NCBI GenBank assembly: GCA_937870605.1
Contig: CALMZW010000270.1
Span: 1-7,906, forward strand
DNA: 7,906 nucleotides
Reading direction: 5' to 3'
Source: an uncultured Synergistaceae bacterium
GTDB taxonomy: Bacteria > Synergistota > Synergistia > Synergistales > Aminobacteriaceae
A program made the translations under genes and the position numbers. This document shows positions 1 through 6,252 of this stretch, one piece after another. The notes below the pieces were generated by a model that was not told the DNA's origin, did no database searches, and saw only the letters and a program-made list of their open reading frames with translations. How positions within the stretch are numbered: position 1 is the first letter of the stretch; every line of letters starts with the position of its first letter.

Positions 1-249
1 CTTGACGGCCACATACGACGGAGCGAGGACGGAGAGAAGCGGCAGGATTTTGTCGGGATCTCCGTGGATCGTGGAAAGCAGCTGTCCAAGCGTTTCCTGG
101 GTGCAACCAAACATGGAACACAATTCCCGCGAGACCTCCGGTGGAATGACCAGAGGAGGCCGTTCCTCGTCGGCGACGGTCGGTTCGCTTGTCAGTTCGT
201 TTGTCGGTTCGTTCTGTGCTTCAAAGACGACCTCACCCGTTTCCGCCAT
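1..249 (-). CDS. Unrecognised protein with UBA-like segment, N-terminal 83 residues (3' part outside window)
   Basis: I do not recognise this gene. The visible 83 codons run from the ATG at 247-249 to the window edge without a stop. The frame upstream has a TGA two codons before the ATG, so no longer start exists. AAAGGA lies 11 nt upstream, a slightly long spacing. Residues 1-35 are acidic and low in hydrophobics, probably disordered, and include a short repeated EPTN/ELTS/EPTV stretch. Residues about 38-76 look like a three-helix UBA-type fold as seen in EF-Ts and NAC: a first helix (VSRELCSMF), a GCT turn, a second helix (QETLGQLLSTI), the HGDPDK turn and a third helix (ILPLLSVL), then APSYVAVK. 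There is no signal peptide or membrane segment in the visible part. It sits 25 nt after cheD, where B. subtilis has sigD, but it does not resemble a sigma factor. Co-transcription suggests a motility-related role; that is inference. Confidence 0.75.
   Translation of the reverse strand, partial: MAETGEVVFEAQNEPTNELTSEPTVADEERPPLVIPPEVSRELCSMFGCTQETLGQLLSTIHGDPDKILPLLSVLAPSYVAVK
175..222 (-). repeat. Imperfect 12-bp tandem repeat, about four units, in the N-terminus of the unrecognised gene
   Basis: On the minus strand four consecutive 12-mers start with GAA: GAAGCACAGAAC, GAACCGACAAAC, GAACTGACAAGC and GAACCGACCGTC. The last three are clearly related; the first matches only partly. They encode EAQN, EPTN, ELTS and EPTV. 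The unit is a multiple of three, so copy-number change would keep the frame. This is the only tandem repeat I noticed. Confidence 0.6.
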
Positions 250-260
250 ACGAGTTCAAA

Positions 261-266
261 TCCTTT
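261..266 (-). promoter_or_regulatory. Ribosome binding site of the gene after cheD
   Basis: The minus strand AAAGGA lies in the 25-nt gap after cheD, 11 nt before the ATG at 247-249. It is the only purine-rich site near the only possible start and supports this being a real translated gene. Confidence 0.5.
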
Positions 267-274
267 CCCGTTTC

Positions 275-769
275 TCAGATATCGACCTTTCCCTTCCCAA
301 GCGTCTTGACCGCAAGCATCCATGTCACCGTGGAAAACTCGACGCTTCGTCCCCTGTTTCCGCCGGTGTCGCTCGCTACGAGACTGATGGAGTGTTTTCG
401 GAGCATTTCCGTCGTTTCCTTGATATTTCGGGCGCCCACCGCCAGGAATTCGGACTGCGTTCCCGCAAGCGCGAACATTTGCGCGCCTCCGGCCATCTTC
501 GCCTTGAGACGCGACCGGAGCGCTCCCTGTTTGCACACCTCGTTGATCAACGCCGGAACGGCGGTGTCCGCGAATTTTCCCGGCTTGTCAACCTGCGCCC
601 CGGCGGAGCAATGACTTTCCGGGAGCATGATGTGCGCCATCCCGGCGACCTTGCCTATAGTATCGAACAGGACGAGTCCGATGCAGGACCCGAGACCCAG
701 AGTGACAAGTGTCGCCGGGGCCGTTATCACAATGATGTCGGCCATGCCGACGTGATGGGCGGCATCCAT
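275..769 (-). CDS. cheD: Chemoreceptor glutamine deamidase CheD
   Basis: CheD deamidates specific glutamines of chemoreceptors to glutamate and also binds CheC, which competes with receptors for it. The 164-residue product carries the family core TLGLGSC with catalytic Cys29 and Thr23, and AHIMLP with His46. The Cys-His spacing (17) and Thr-Cys spacing (6) equal those of the Thermotoga enzyme (T21, C27, H44). The middle region has NEVCKQGALRSRLKAKMAGGAQMF, shown here as separate pieces of a basic helix (about 75-90) and KMAGGAQMF, followed by VGARNIKET, both typical. The ATG at 767-769 is chosen because the residues before Met9 (VGMAD) align with the B. subtilis N-terminus. I see no clear Shine-Dalgarno for either ATG, so translation is probably coupled to cheC, whose stop is 3 nt upstream. 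The TGA stop is followed after 25 nt by an unrecognised gene. Confidence 0.96.
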   Translation of the reverse strand: MDAAHHVGMADIIVITAPATLVTLGLGSCIGLVLFDTIGKVAGMAHIMLPESHCSAGAQVDKPGKFADTAVPALINEVCKQGALRSRLKAKMAGGAQMFALAGTQSEFLAVGARNIKETTEMLRKHSISLVASDTGGNRGRSVEFSTVTWMLAVKTLGKGKVDI

Positions 770-772
770 GAC

Positions 773-1396
773 TTACAGCACCCGAAGCTTTCCCAGAAGC
801 GTTTCGAGCGACCCCGGATCCGGGATCATGATCACCTTTCCCGACAGCTGCGCATCCGCGCCGGAAACCATCAGGGATGTGTTGACGATAAGCGCCGTAT
901 CTCCCATTTGTCCGTATATTGAGACGACGACATCGAGAATCGACCCGAGCATGTCATGGGCGACGCCCGGGACGGAGATCATGTGCGTCGTTCCCATGAG
1001 CAGATTGATCGCGTTGAGGAACGAGCTGAGGACAATGTTTCCGAGCTCGGAAAGCGCGCTGTCGCGGATCTCGTCGGGAAGCTCCGGCATGACGGAACCC
1101 ATTTGCTGCAAGAGGAGAAGATCGACGAGCATTCCCGCTTCGTGCTCCTCGAGGATAAAGATCAGGTTGCACGGAAACTCTCCTTCGGAGCGGACAAAAA
1201 CGGCGGCAACGACGGTCTCCGGTGATCCGTAATGCTCCCCCAGCTCGTAGATGGAAACAAGTTCGGCTTTCGGAACATCCATATCCACCGTCCGGTCAAG
1301 CAGTTTTGACAGTGCGGTGGCGGCGTTTCCCGTCCCGATGTTTCCGACTTCGCGAATCGCATCGAGCTGAAAAGTGCTGAAGTCCCTGAGTTCCAT
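773..1396 (-). CDS. cheC: CheY-P phosphatase CheC
   Basis: CheC dephosphorylates CheY-P and binds CheD, providing a feedback adaptation loop in B. subtilis and Thermotoga. The 207-residue product has the pseudo-symmetric fold with two copies of the phosphatase signature (D/S)-x3-E-x2-N-x22-P. The first is D12, E16, N19, P42 (in DAIREVGNIGTGN) and the second is S113, E117, N120, P143 (in SALSELGNI). Both are intact with exact spacing, so both active sites should be functional, as in classical CheC. Length matches B. subtilis CheC (about 209). No FliM/FliN-type C-terminal SpoA domain follows, so it is not FliY, and having two full sites separates it from CheX. The start ATG at 1394-1396 has GGGAG 10 nt upstream in the 24-nt cheA-cheC gap. 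The TAA stop lies 3 nt before the cheD ATG, fitting co-production of CheC with its partner. Confidence 0.96.
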   Translation of the reverse strand: MELRDFSTFQLDAIREVGNIGTGNAATALSKLLDRTVDMDVPKAELVSIYELGEHYGSPETVVAAVFVRSEGEFPCNLIFILEEHEAGMLVDLLLLQQMGSVMPELPDEIRDSALSELGNIVLSSFLNAINLLMGTTHMISVPGVAHDMLGSILDVVVSIYGQMGDTALIVNTSLMVSGADAQLSGKVIMIPDPGSLETLLGKLRVL

Positions 1397-1406
1397 GGAT
1401 TGCCCG

Positions 1407-1411
1407 CTCCC
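1407..1411 (-). promoter_or_regulatory. Ribosome binding site of cheC
   Basis: The minus strand GGGAG in the 24-nt cheA-cheC gap lies 10 nt before the ATG at 1394-1396 and supports that start. Confidence 0.55.
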
Positions 1412-1420
1412 TTTTCCGGT

Positions 1421-3547
1421 CTACCGCGCGTAGAGCGAAGAAACGTCCAGAATGAGCGCCACGTTTCCGTCTCCGAGAATTGTCGCGCCGGCGATTCCCT
1501 TGATCTTCGAAAGGAATTTTCCCAGCGACTTGATGACGATTTCCTGTTGGCCGATGAGTTCGTCCACAATGAACCCGATCTTGTTTTTCCCGGCCTTGAC
1601 CACGACCACGGGATATTCCACCTCGTCCCGCCCCTGCGTCGTCGTGCCCAGAATCGCGGCAAGATCGGACAGTGCGAGAACATCGCCGCGCAAAAGGGTG
1701 GCGGGCGTTCCGTGAACGGTTTTCACGTTCTCCCGCTTCACGAGAATCGTCTCCTCGACGCTTTCCAGCGGAATCGCGTAAATCTCGTCTCCAACCTTGA
1801 TGAGCAGTGCAACGACGATGGCCAGCGTCAGCGGCAGGCGCACGAAAACGGACGTCCCCTCGCCGAGCTTCGTATTGACCTCAAACTGTCCGCCGAGGGA
1901 CTCGACCTTTATCTTCACCGCATCCATGCCGACGCCCCGGCCGGAGAGGTCCGTCACCTTTTCCGCGAGACTGAAGCCGGGAAGGAAGATAAGATGCAAC
2001 AACTCCTCTTCCGACATGGTTTCGGCCTGTTCTTCCGTGATGATCCCCTTCCGGATCGCCTTCGCCCTGACCTTGGACACGTCGATTCCGTGTCCGTCGT
2101 CGGAAACCTGGATGATGACGCCGCTTCCTTCCTGATAGGCGGAGATCGTAATCGTTCCCTTTTCCGGTTTGCCGGCCCTGACGCGTTCTTCAGGAAGTTC
2201 GATTCCGTGATCGAGACAGTTTCGGATCAGATGCACCATCGGTTCCCCGATCTCGTCGATAACCGTCCGGTCCAGTTCCGTTTCCTGGCCCTCGAGAACA
2301 AGCGCAACTTCCTTTTTGAGCGATTTCGAAAGATCGCGGACGAGTCGCGGGAATCGCTCGAAAATGAACGACACCGGAACCATCCGGAATTTCGTCACCA
2401 GTTCCTGGATGTCGCTTGAAATCCGACCGAGCTGAGAAAGCGGTTCGTCGAACTCCCGGAGGCGCGATTCCTGCGCGAGGCGTTCGATTCGGGCCTTGCC
2501 GATGACAAGCTCGCCGACAAGGTTCATCATTTTATCAAGACGACCGATGTCGACCCGAACGGTCTGGGATGCCTTTTTCCCTGATTCCGCCGCTTTTTTC
2601 GGAGCCGCGGCGTCCGGTTTTCCGGGCGTCTCCGACAGCTTCGGGGCAACGGGAAGCTCAACTGGCTCCGCAGCGTGTTCTTGCGGGGTTTTCTCGGGTT
2701 CGTGTTCGGGTTCCGGTTTCTGCTGCGATCCCGCCTGTTCCCGACCGGCTGACGCGACGGGCTCCCGGGGCTGTTCTTCCCGTTTTTTCTCCGGAGAACT
2801 CCCCTCAATACCCAGTTCCCGAACTTCGACGACCGAGAGTTCGCTGATCCGGGAGAGCGCCGTCTCAACCTGTTCGGCGTTGCCGCCGGTGCTGTAATAG
2901 ACCCGGAATTCATCGGAAAACTGTTCGTTTTCCAGCGCCTCGACGGGAGGGATCGTCTTGATCAGATCTCCGGTTTCTTCCAGACGGTTCACGACCATGT
3001 ACGCACGGGCCGCCTTGAGAAGACAGCTCGGCGACAGAACGACGCGGATCTCGAAAACATTCATTCCGAGTCCGCGGGCCTCCTTTATCCATTCCTCATC
3101 CTGTCCGGAGAGCTGGTTCGCCTCTGTTTTCTGCGCAGTGTCGGGGGAACGGTCCGCTTTCACGGCTCCGCGGATCGATGCGACGAGTTCCTGCGTCTCC
3201 ACCGACGTGTCGTTCCCGCCGCCGCGGATCGAGTCCACCATCGCCTGCATGGTGTCCAGCGAACGGAACAGAAGATCGATGTCCTCTCCCCGAAGCGAGT
3301 ACTCTCCCTTGCGAACGCCGTCGAGCATGTCTTCGATCGCATGCGTGAGCGCGGCCATTCTCTCGAACCCCATGGTCGCGGACATTCCCTTCAGCGTGTG
3401 GGCCGACCGGAAGATCTCGTTGATCGCGCCGGGATTCGCCGGGTCGCTTTCCACCAGGAGAATCAGGTCATCAAGGTGTTTCAGGTTATCCCCGGCTTCG
3501 TCAAGGAACGCGCCGAGATACTGACTCATATCCATTCCCGTCGTCAT
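1421..3547 (-). CDS. cheA: Chemotaxis sensor histidine kinase CheA
   Basis: CheA is the receptor-coupled kinase that passes phosphate to CheY and CheB. The 708-residue product shows all five domains. P1 (HPt, about 5-130) has phosphorylated His50 in SAHTLKG. P2 (about 160-245), the response-regulator docking domain, resembles the Thermotoga type (LKAARAYMVVNRLEE). A Pro/Glu/Lys/Ala-rich linker (about 246-326) follows. P3 (about 327-385) is the dimerisation helix pair, starting VRVDIGRLDKMMNLVGELV. P4 is the HATPase domain, with N box HLIRNCLDHGIE (439-450), G1 DDGHGID (483-489) and G2 GRGVGMD (536-542). P5 (about 575-708) is the CheW-like coupling domain, ending LILDVSSLYAR. No key residue is missing. 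The start at 3545-3547 has GGGGA 9 nt upstream; an internal Met at residue 5 is possible but has no well-spaced site. The stop is TAG. It is followed after 24 nt by cheC, with no cheW between them, unlike B. subtilis. Confidence 0.97.
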   Translation of the reverse strand: MTTGMDMSQYLGAFLDEAGDNLKHLDDLILLVESDPANPGAINEIFRSAHTLKGMSATMGFERMAALTHAIEDMLDGVRKGEYSLRGEDIDLLFRSLDTMQAMVDSIRGGGNDTSVETQELVASIRGAVKADRSPDTAQKTEANQLSGQDEEWIKEARGLGMNVFEIRVVLSPSCLLKAARAYMVVNRLEETGDLIKTIPPVEALENEQFSDEFRVYYSTGGNAEQVETALSRISELSVVEVRELGIEGSSPEKKREEQPREPVASAGREQAGSQQKPEPEHEPEKTPQEHAAEPVELPVAPKLSETPGKPDAAAPKKAAESGKKASQTVRVDIGRLDKMMNLVGELVIGKARIERLAQESRLREFDEPLSQLGRISSDIQELVTKFRMVPVSFIFERFPRLVRDLSKSLKKEVALVLEGQETELDRTVIDEIGEPMVHLIRNCLDHGIELPEERVRAGKPEKGTITISAYQEGSGVIIQVSDDGHGIDVSKVRAKAIRKGIITEEQAETMSEEELLHLIFLPGFSLAEKVTDLSGRGVGMDAVKIKVESLGGQFEVNTKLGEGTSVFVRLPLTLAIVVALLIKVGDEIYAIPLESVEETILVKRENVKTVHGTPATLLRGDVLALSDLAAILGTTTQGRDEVEYPVVVVKAGKNKIGFIVDELIGQQEIVIKSLGKFLSKIKGIAGATILGDGNVALILDVSSLYAR

Positions 3548-3576
3548 GGTTCATCATCCCCAGACATCGTAATATC

Positions 3577-4653
3577 TCACCCTCGCACAGCTCTCATAAT
3601 AGCTTCGGGGATTTCGTGCAACGGCAGAAGTTCGTGCACGATTCCCGCCTCCGCTGCAGCTTTCGGCATGCCGTACACCACGCAGGTCTCCTGGGACTCT
3701 GCGATGATATGCGCTCCCTTTGCGTGGAGCGCTATGGCGCCGTCCGTTCCGTCCCGTCCCATCCCCGTAAGGATCACGCCGATCACGTTTCCTCCGACCT
3801 CGTCCGCAACGCTCAGAAAGAGGATATTCGCGGACGGTTTGACGGACAGAAGCGGCGGCATGTCGGAAAGAGAACAATAATACGTTCCGGACAATTTGCG
3901 CCGTACAAGCATATGATAGCCTCCAGGAGCGATTACTGCCATACCCGGCTGCAAATCCAGCGATTCGGACCCTTCCATGATGTGCAGCGCCGAGATGGAG
4001 TCCAGACGATTCGCGAAGGAACCTGTGAAATCCTTCGGCATATGCTGCACGACGACGATCGGGAGCGGAAACGTTCCGGGAAGCTGCGACAGAACGTGCT
4101 GCAACGCCCTCGGGCCTCCGGTCGAAGCCGCGATCGCAACGATGGCGGGTCGCCCTTTCTGAAGCGCGGGACGAACGGACGCTTCCCGCGGCGGGGAAAC
4201 GACAACCGGAGGGCGCTCTTCGACGGCGCGGATCGGGCCGATACGGGCGGTGCTGGCCGCAACGACTTTTGCGACGAGGTCGGCGGTCACGTCTTTCATA
4301 TTCAGCGAGATATGTCCGGACGGCTTCGCGATAAAATCGACCGCGCCGGCGGAGAGAGCTTTCATCGTGACCTGTGCGCCTTCCTGGGTCAGGCTGCTGA
4401 CCATAATGACGGGAACAGGCGTCATGCGCATGAGGTATTCGAGTGTGGCAAGGCCGTCTTTCTTCGGCATTTCGACATCGAGCGTAACCACGTCAGGCTG
4501 GAGCGACGCGACTTTGACACACGCGTCTTCTCCGTCACGCGCCGTTCCGATGACTTCAATCCTGACGTCTGAGGAAAGAATGTCGCTGATGATCTTGCGC
4601 ATAAATGCAGAGTCGTCGACGACAAGAACCCTGATTTTCCTGGCCGGCATCAT
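3577..4653 (-). CDS. cheB: Chemotaxis response regulator protein-glutamate methylesterase CheB
   Basis: CheB removes methyl groups from (and can deamidate) chemoreceptor side chains, giving adaptation once phosphorylated by CheA. The 358-residue product has an N-terminal receiver domain (about 6-122) with acidic residues D13 and D14, phosphoacceptor D59 in TLDVEMP, S86/S87 in MVSSL and K110 in FIAKPSG. A linker (about 135-165) leads to the methylesterase domain (about 168-355). Its catalytic triad is visible as S177 in AASTGG, H204 in VVQHMP and D301 in GMGRDGTDG, with spacings matching the E. coli enzyme to within one residue. All key residues are present. Two ATGs lie in tandem. The purine-rich GGGAGGG gives only about 4 nt spacing to the first (4651-4653) and about 7 nt to the second (4648-4650), so the protein may be one residue shorter. 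It lies 17 nt after the PilZ gene and 29 nt before cheA. Confidence 0.97.
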   Translation of the reverse strand: MMPARKIRVLVVDDSAFMRKIISDILSSDVRIEVIGTARDGEDACVKVASLQPDVVTLDVEMPKKDGLATLEYLMRMTPVPVIMVSSLTQEGAQVTMKALSAGAVDFIAKPSGHISLNMKDVTADLVAKVVAASTARIGPIRAVEERPPVVVSPPREASVRPALQKGRPAIVAIAASTGGPRALQHVLSQLPGTFPLPIVVVQHMPKDFTGSFANRLDSISALHIMEGSESLDLQPGMAVIAPGGYHMLVRRKLSGTYYCSLSDMPPLLSVKPSANILFLSVADEVGGNVIGVILTGMGRDGTDGAIALHAKGAHIIAESQETCVVYGMPKAAAEAGIVHELLPLHEIPEAIMRAVRG

Positions 4654-4656
4654 GTT

Positions 4657-4663
4657 CCCTCCC
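4657..4663 (-). promoter_or_regulatory. Strong ribosome binding site of cheB
   Basis: The minus strand GGGAGGG in the 17-nt PilZ-cheB gap is the best Shine-Dalgarno in the window. Its core GGAGG is 4 nt from the first ATG and 7 nt from the second, so the second ATG (4648-4650) is favoured by spacing. A stronger site here suggests cheB is translated independently of the upstream gene. Confidence 0.6.
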
Positions 4664-4670
4664 TTCCCGG

Positions 4671-5336
4671 CTATCTTCCTGCCAGCTCGGACTGGCGAAT
4701 GAACGTAACGAGCGTCTTCTCCAGTATGACCGGCAATTGTTCAAACGCGAATCCCAAATCGCACCTGTCTTCGGTCTGATTTTTTCGAACGAGCGCCGCC
4801 GCGAGAAGAAACGGAACTCCGGACAGTGCAAAACGAAGGAAAAACCGTTCCTTCAAGTCAAAACGTCCGCCCAACGCCACCGGGGCGGCCATGCCGATCC
4901 CTCCAAGACTGATATCCTTGACCGTCGCCTGGCCCCACTCGCGAAGGCCGAACCCGTCAGGGGCTTCGGACAACCCGAAGAGCGACACCCGCAAGGTCGA
5001 CGGCACGCGGACGAACGAACGTCTCTGGATTTTCTCCGCTTCGCCGACGGGGGCCACCCACAGAAGCGGAACGCTCTCGGACAGCGAGTTCCGGATAACG
5101 GCGGCGGGCGCCTGATACATGCCCCCATCGGCCTCGATGCGGACTTTCAGCTCCACATTTCGCATCACCGGAAGCAGCGCGCCGCGCAGCGTCGGATGAG
5201 AGACGCCGAGAAATCCGGTTCGGATATCTTCAAGTCGGGTGCTGTATGTTCCCTTGTAGAGTCCCGTATCGATGATCAGCGTTCCTTTGGATCCGATCTT
5301 CGACTCGAGAAAGTGCAAAAATTCCTCCGGCAGCAT
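4671..5336 (-). CDS. YcgR-like flagellar brake protein with C-terminal PilZ (c-di-GMP binding) domain
   Basis: This 221-residue soluble protein has a two-domain YcgR-type layout. The N-terminal region (about 1-100) looks like the beta-rich YcgR N-terminal domain, and the C-terminal region (about 103-218) is a PilZ domain. The c-di-GMP motifs are intact: QRRSFVR (104-110) supplies the RxxxR arginines R106 and R110, and DISLGG (141-146) supplies the DxSxxG motif. It probably binds c-di-GMP and modulates motor function or reversal; this comes from the family and the operon position, not from the sequence alone. The ATG at 5334-5336 lies 4 nt after the flhG TGA, with GGAG 9 nt upstream inside the flhG coding end. 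The gene ends in TAG, 17 nt before cheB. A PilZ gene next to flhG is, as I recall, also found in Thermotoga. No membrane segment or signal peptide is evident. I give no gene symbol because orthology to ycgR, motI or dgrA is not settled. Confidence 0.9.
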   Translation of the reverse strand: MLPEEFLHFLESKIGSKGTLIIDTGLYKGTYSTRLEDIRTGFLGVSHPTLRGALLPVMRNVELKVRIEADGGMYQAPAAVIRNSLSESVPLLWVAPVGEAEKIQRRSFVRVPSTLRVSLFGLSEAPDGFGLREWGQATVKDISLGGIGMAAPVALGGRFDLKERFFLRFALSGVPFLLAAALVRKNQTEDRCDLGFAFEQLPVILEKTLVTFIRQSELAGR

Positions 5337-5340
5337 GATT

Positions 5341-6252
5341 TCATGCTCCGAGGCTGCGTACGAGACGCAAAAAGAACGACTTCATGCCCCGACCGGTTGG
5401 AACGGGGTCCGCTTCGAAAGCGTCCGGCAAAAAATTCTTCGCGATTTTCCGGATGCACCGAGCCGCATTCCCCTGCGGGGCTCCAATTATGAAGGGTTTC
5501 CGGAACCGCACCGCGTCGAGGACCGTGTCATCCCGCAGGATATACCCGGCATTCGCCACCGGCAGACGAAGAAACTGATCGGCGGCAAGCTGAATGCGTT
5601 CGGCGACATCCATCGCCTCACGGTCGTTTTTCGCCATGTTGACCACGAGACTGACATCGATGCGGCTCTTCGTGGCGAGCGCAAGCGCCTTCAAAACGCC
5701 GTACGCATCCCGAACCGACGTCGGTTCGGGCGTCGTGACCAGAAGCGTCGTGTCGGCAGCCATCGCAAAGGACAGAACGGAGCGGTGAATCCCGGCCCCG
5801 GTGTCGATGACAAGGAGGTCGGCGACTCCCTCCAGATTGCCGATTTTCTCGATCAGAAGCGCCTGCCCGTTCTCGTCGAGATCCGCCATCTCCTGGACTC
5901 CGGGGCCGCCCGGCAGAACCATGACATTCCTGTCGATTCGGACAAGGATCTCCTCGCCGGACTTGCTTCCGGAGATCACGCTCGTAAGCGTATATTTCGG
6001 CGTGATTCCGCATATCAGATCCACATTGGCCATTCCGAGGTCCGCATCGAGAAGAAGCACGCGCATTCCGGATTCGCCGAGCGCAAGGGACAGGTTGACG
6101 GAAATGTTGCTCTTCCCGACCCCTCCCTTGCCGCTGACAACCGCGATCGATCGCAGGCCTCCGAGTCCCCTCGAAGGCTTCCTCTGAAGCTCGATGAGCT
6201 TCCGGAGGTCGTTCGCCTGATCGACGGCGGCCGGCGAGTTTCTGTTATCCAT
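5341..6252 (-). CDS. flhG: FlhG/YlxH, MinD-family ATPase controlling flagellar number and position
   Basis: This 303-residue MinD/ParA-type ATPase stimulates FlhF GTPase and limits or positions flagella. The N-terminus has DQANDLR at residues 11-17, matching the DQAxxLR activator motif that in FlhG/YlxH contacts FlhF. The deviant Walker A is SGKGGVGKS (40-48) with signature lysine K42 and P-loop lysine K47. DADLGMANVD (69-78) and LLVIDTGAGI (146-155, with D150 in the Walker B position) follow. The C-terminus ends in a hydrophobic and basic segment, FFLRLVRSLGA (293-303), which could be an amphipathic membrane-targeting helix as in MinD; that part is inference. The reading frame is open up to an ATG at 6327, but I prefer the ATG at 6250-6252. 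It puts DQAxxLR near the N-terminus, gives family length (about 300), has GGGGAA 8 nt upstream, and overlaps the flhF stop by only 8 nt rather than 83. The next gene begins 4 nt after its TGA. Confidence 0.95.
   Translation of the reverse strand: MDNRNSPAAVDQANDLRKLIELQRKPSRGLGGLRSIAVVSGKGGVGKSNISVNLSLALGESGMRVLLLDADLGMANVDLICGITPKYTLTSVISGSKSGEEILVRIDRNVMVLPGGPGVQEMADLDENGQALLIEKIGNLEGVADLLVIDTGAGIHRSVLSFAMAADTTLLVTTPEPTSVRDAYGVLKALALATKSRIDVSLVVNMAKNDREAMDVAERIQLAADQFLRLPVANAGYILRDDTVLDAVRFRKPFIIGAPQGNAARCIRKIAKNFLPDAFEADPVPTGRGMKSFFLRLVRSLGA
5346..5349 (-). promoter_or_regulatory. Ribosome binding site of the PilZ gene, inside flhG
   Basis: The minus strand GGAG lies within the last codons of flhG, 9 nt before the ATG at 5334-5336. 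It supports translation of the PilZ gene from this start and coupling to flhG. Confidence 0.55.

Noticed and set aside
743..745. Shorter CheD start at Met9.
   Set aside because: It has no better ribosome binding site, and the preceding residues (VGMAD context) align with known CheD N-termini as I recall them.
2..922. A 306-codon plus-strand open frame across the unrecognised gene, cheD and part of cheC.
   Set aside because: It crosses three well supported minus-strand genes including both intergenic gaps, and its product has a biased composition without motifs.
1400..2419. A 339-codon plus-strand open frame opposite the cheA kinase core.
   Set aside because: The opposite strand encodes the conserved P3-P5 domains of CheA. 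The antisense product shows no domain, is Arg/Asp/Phe-rich, and has no supporting start signals.
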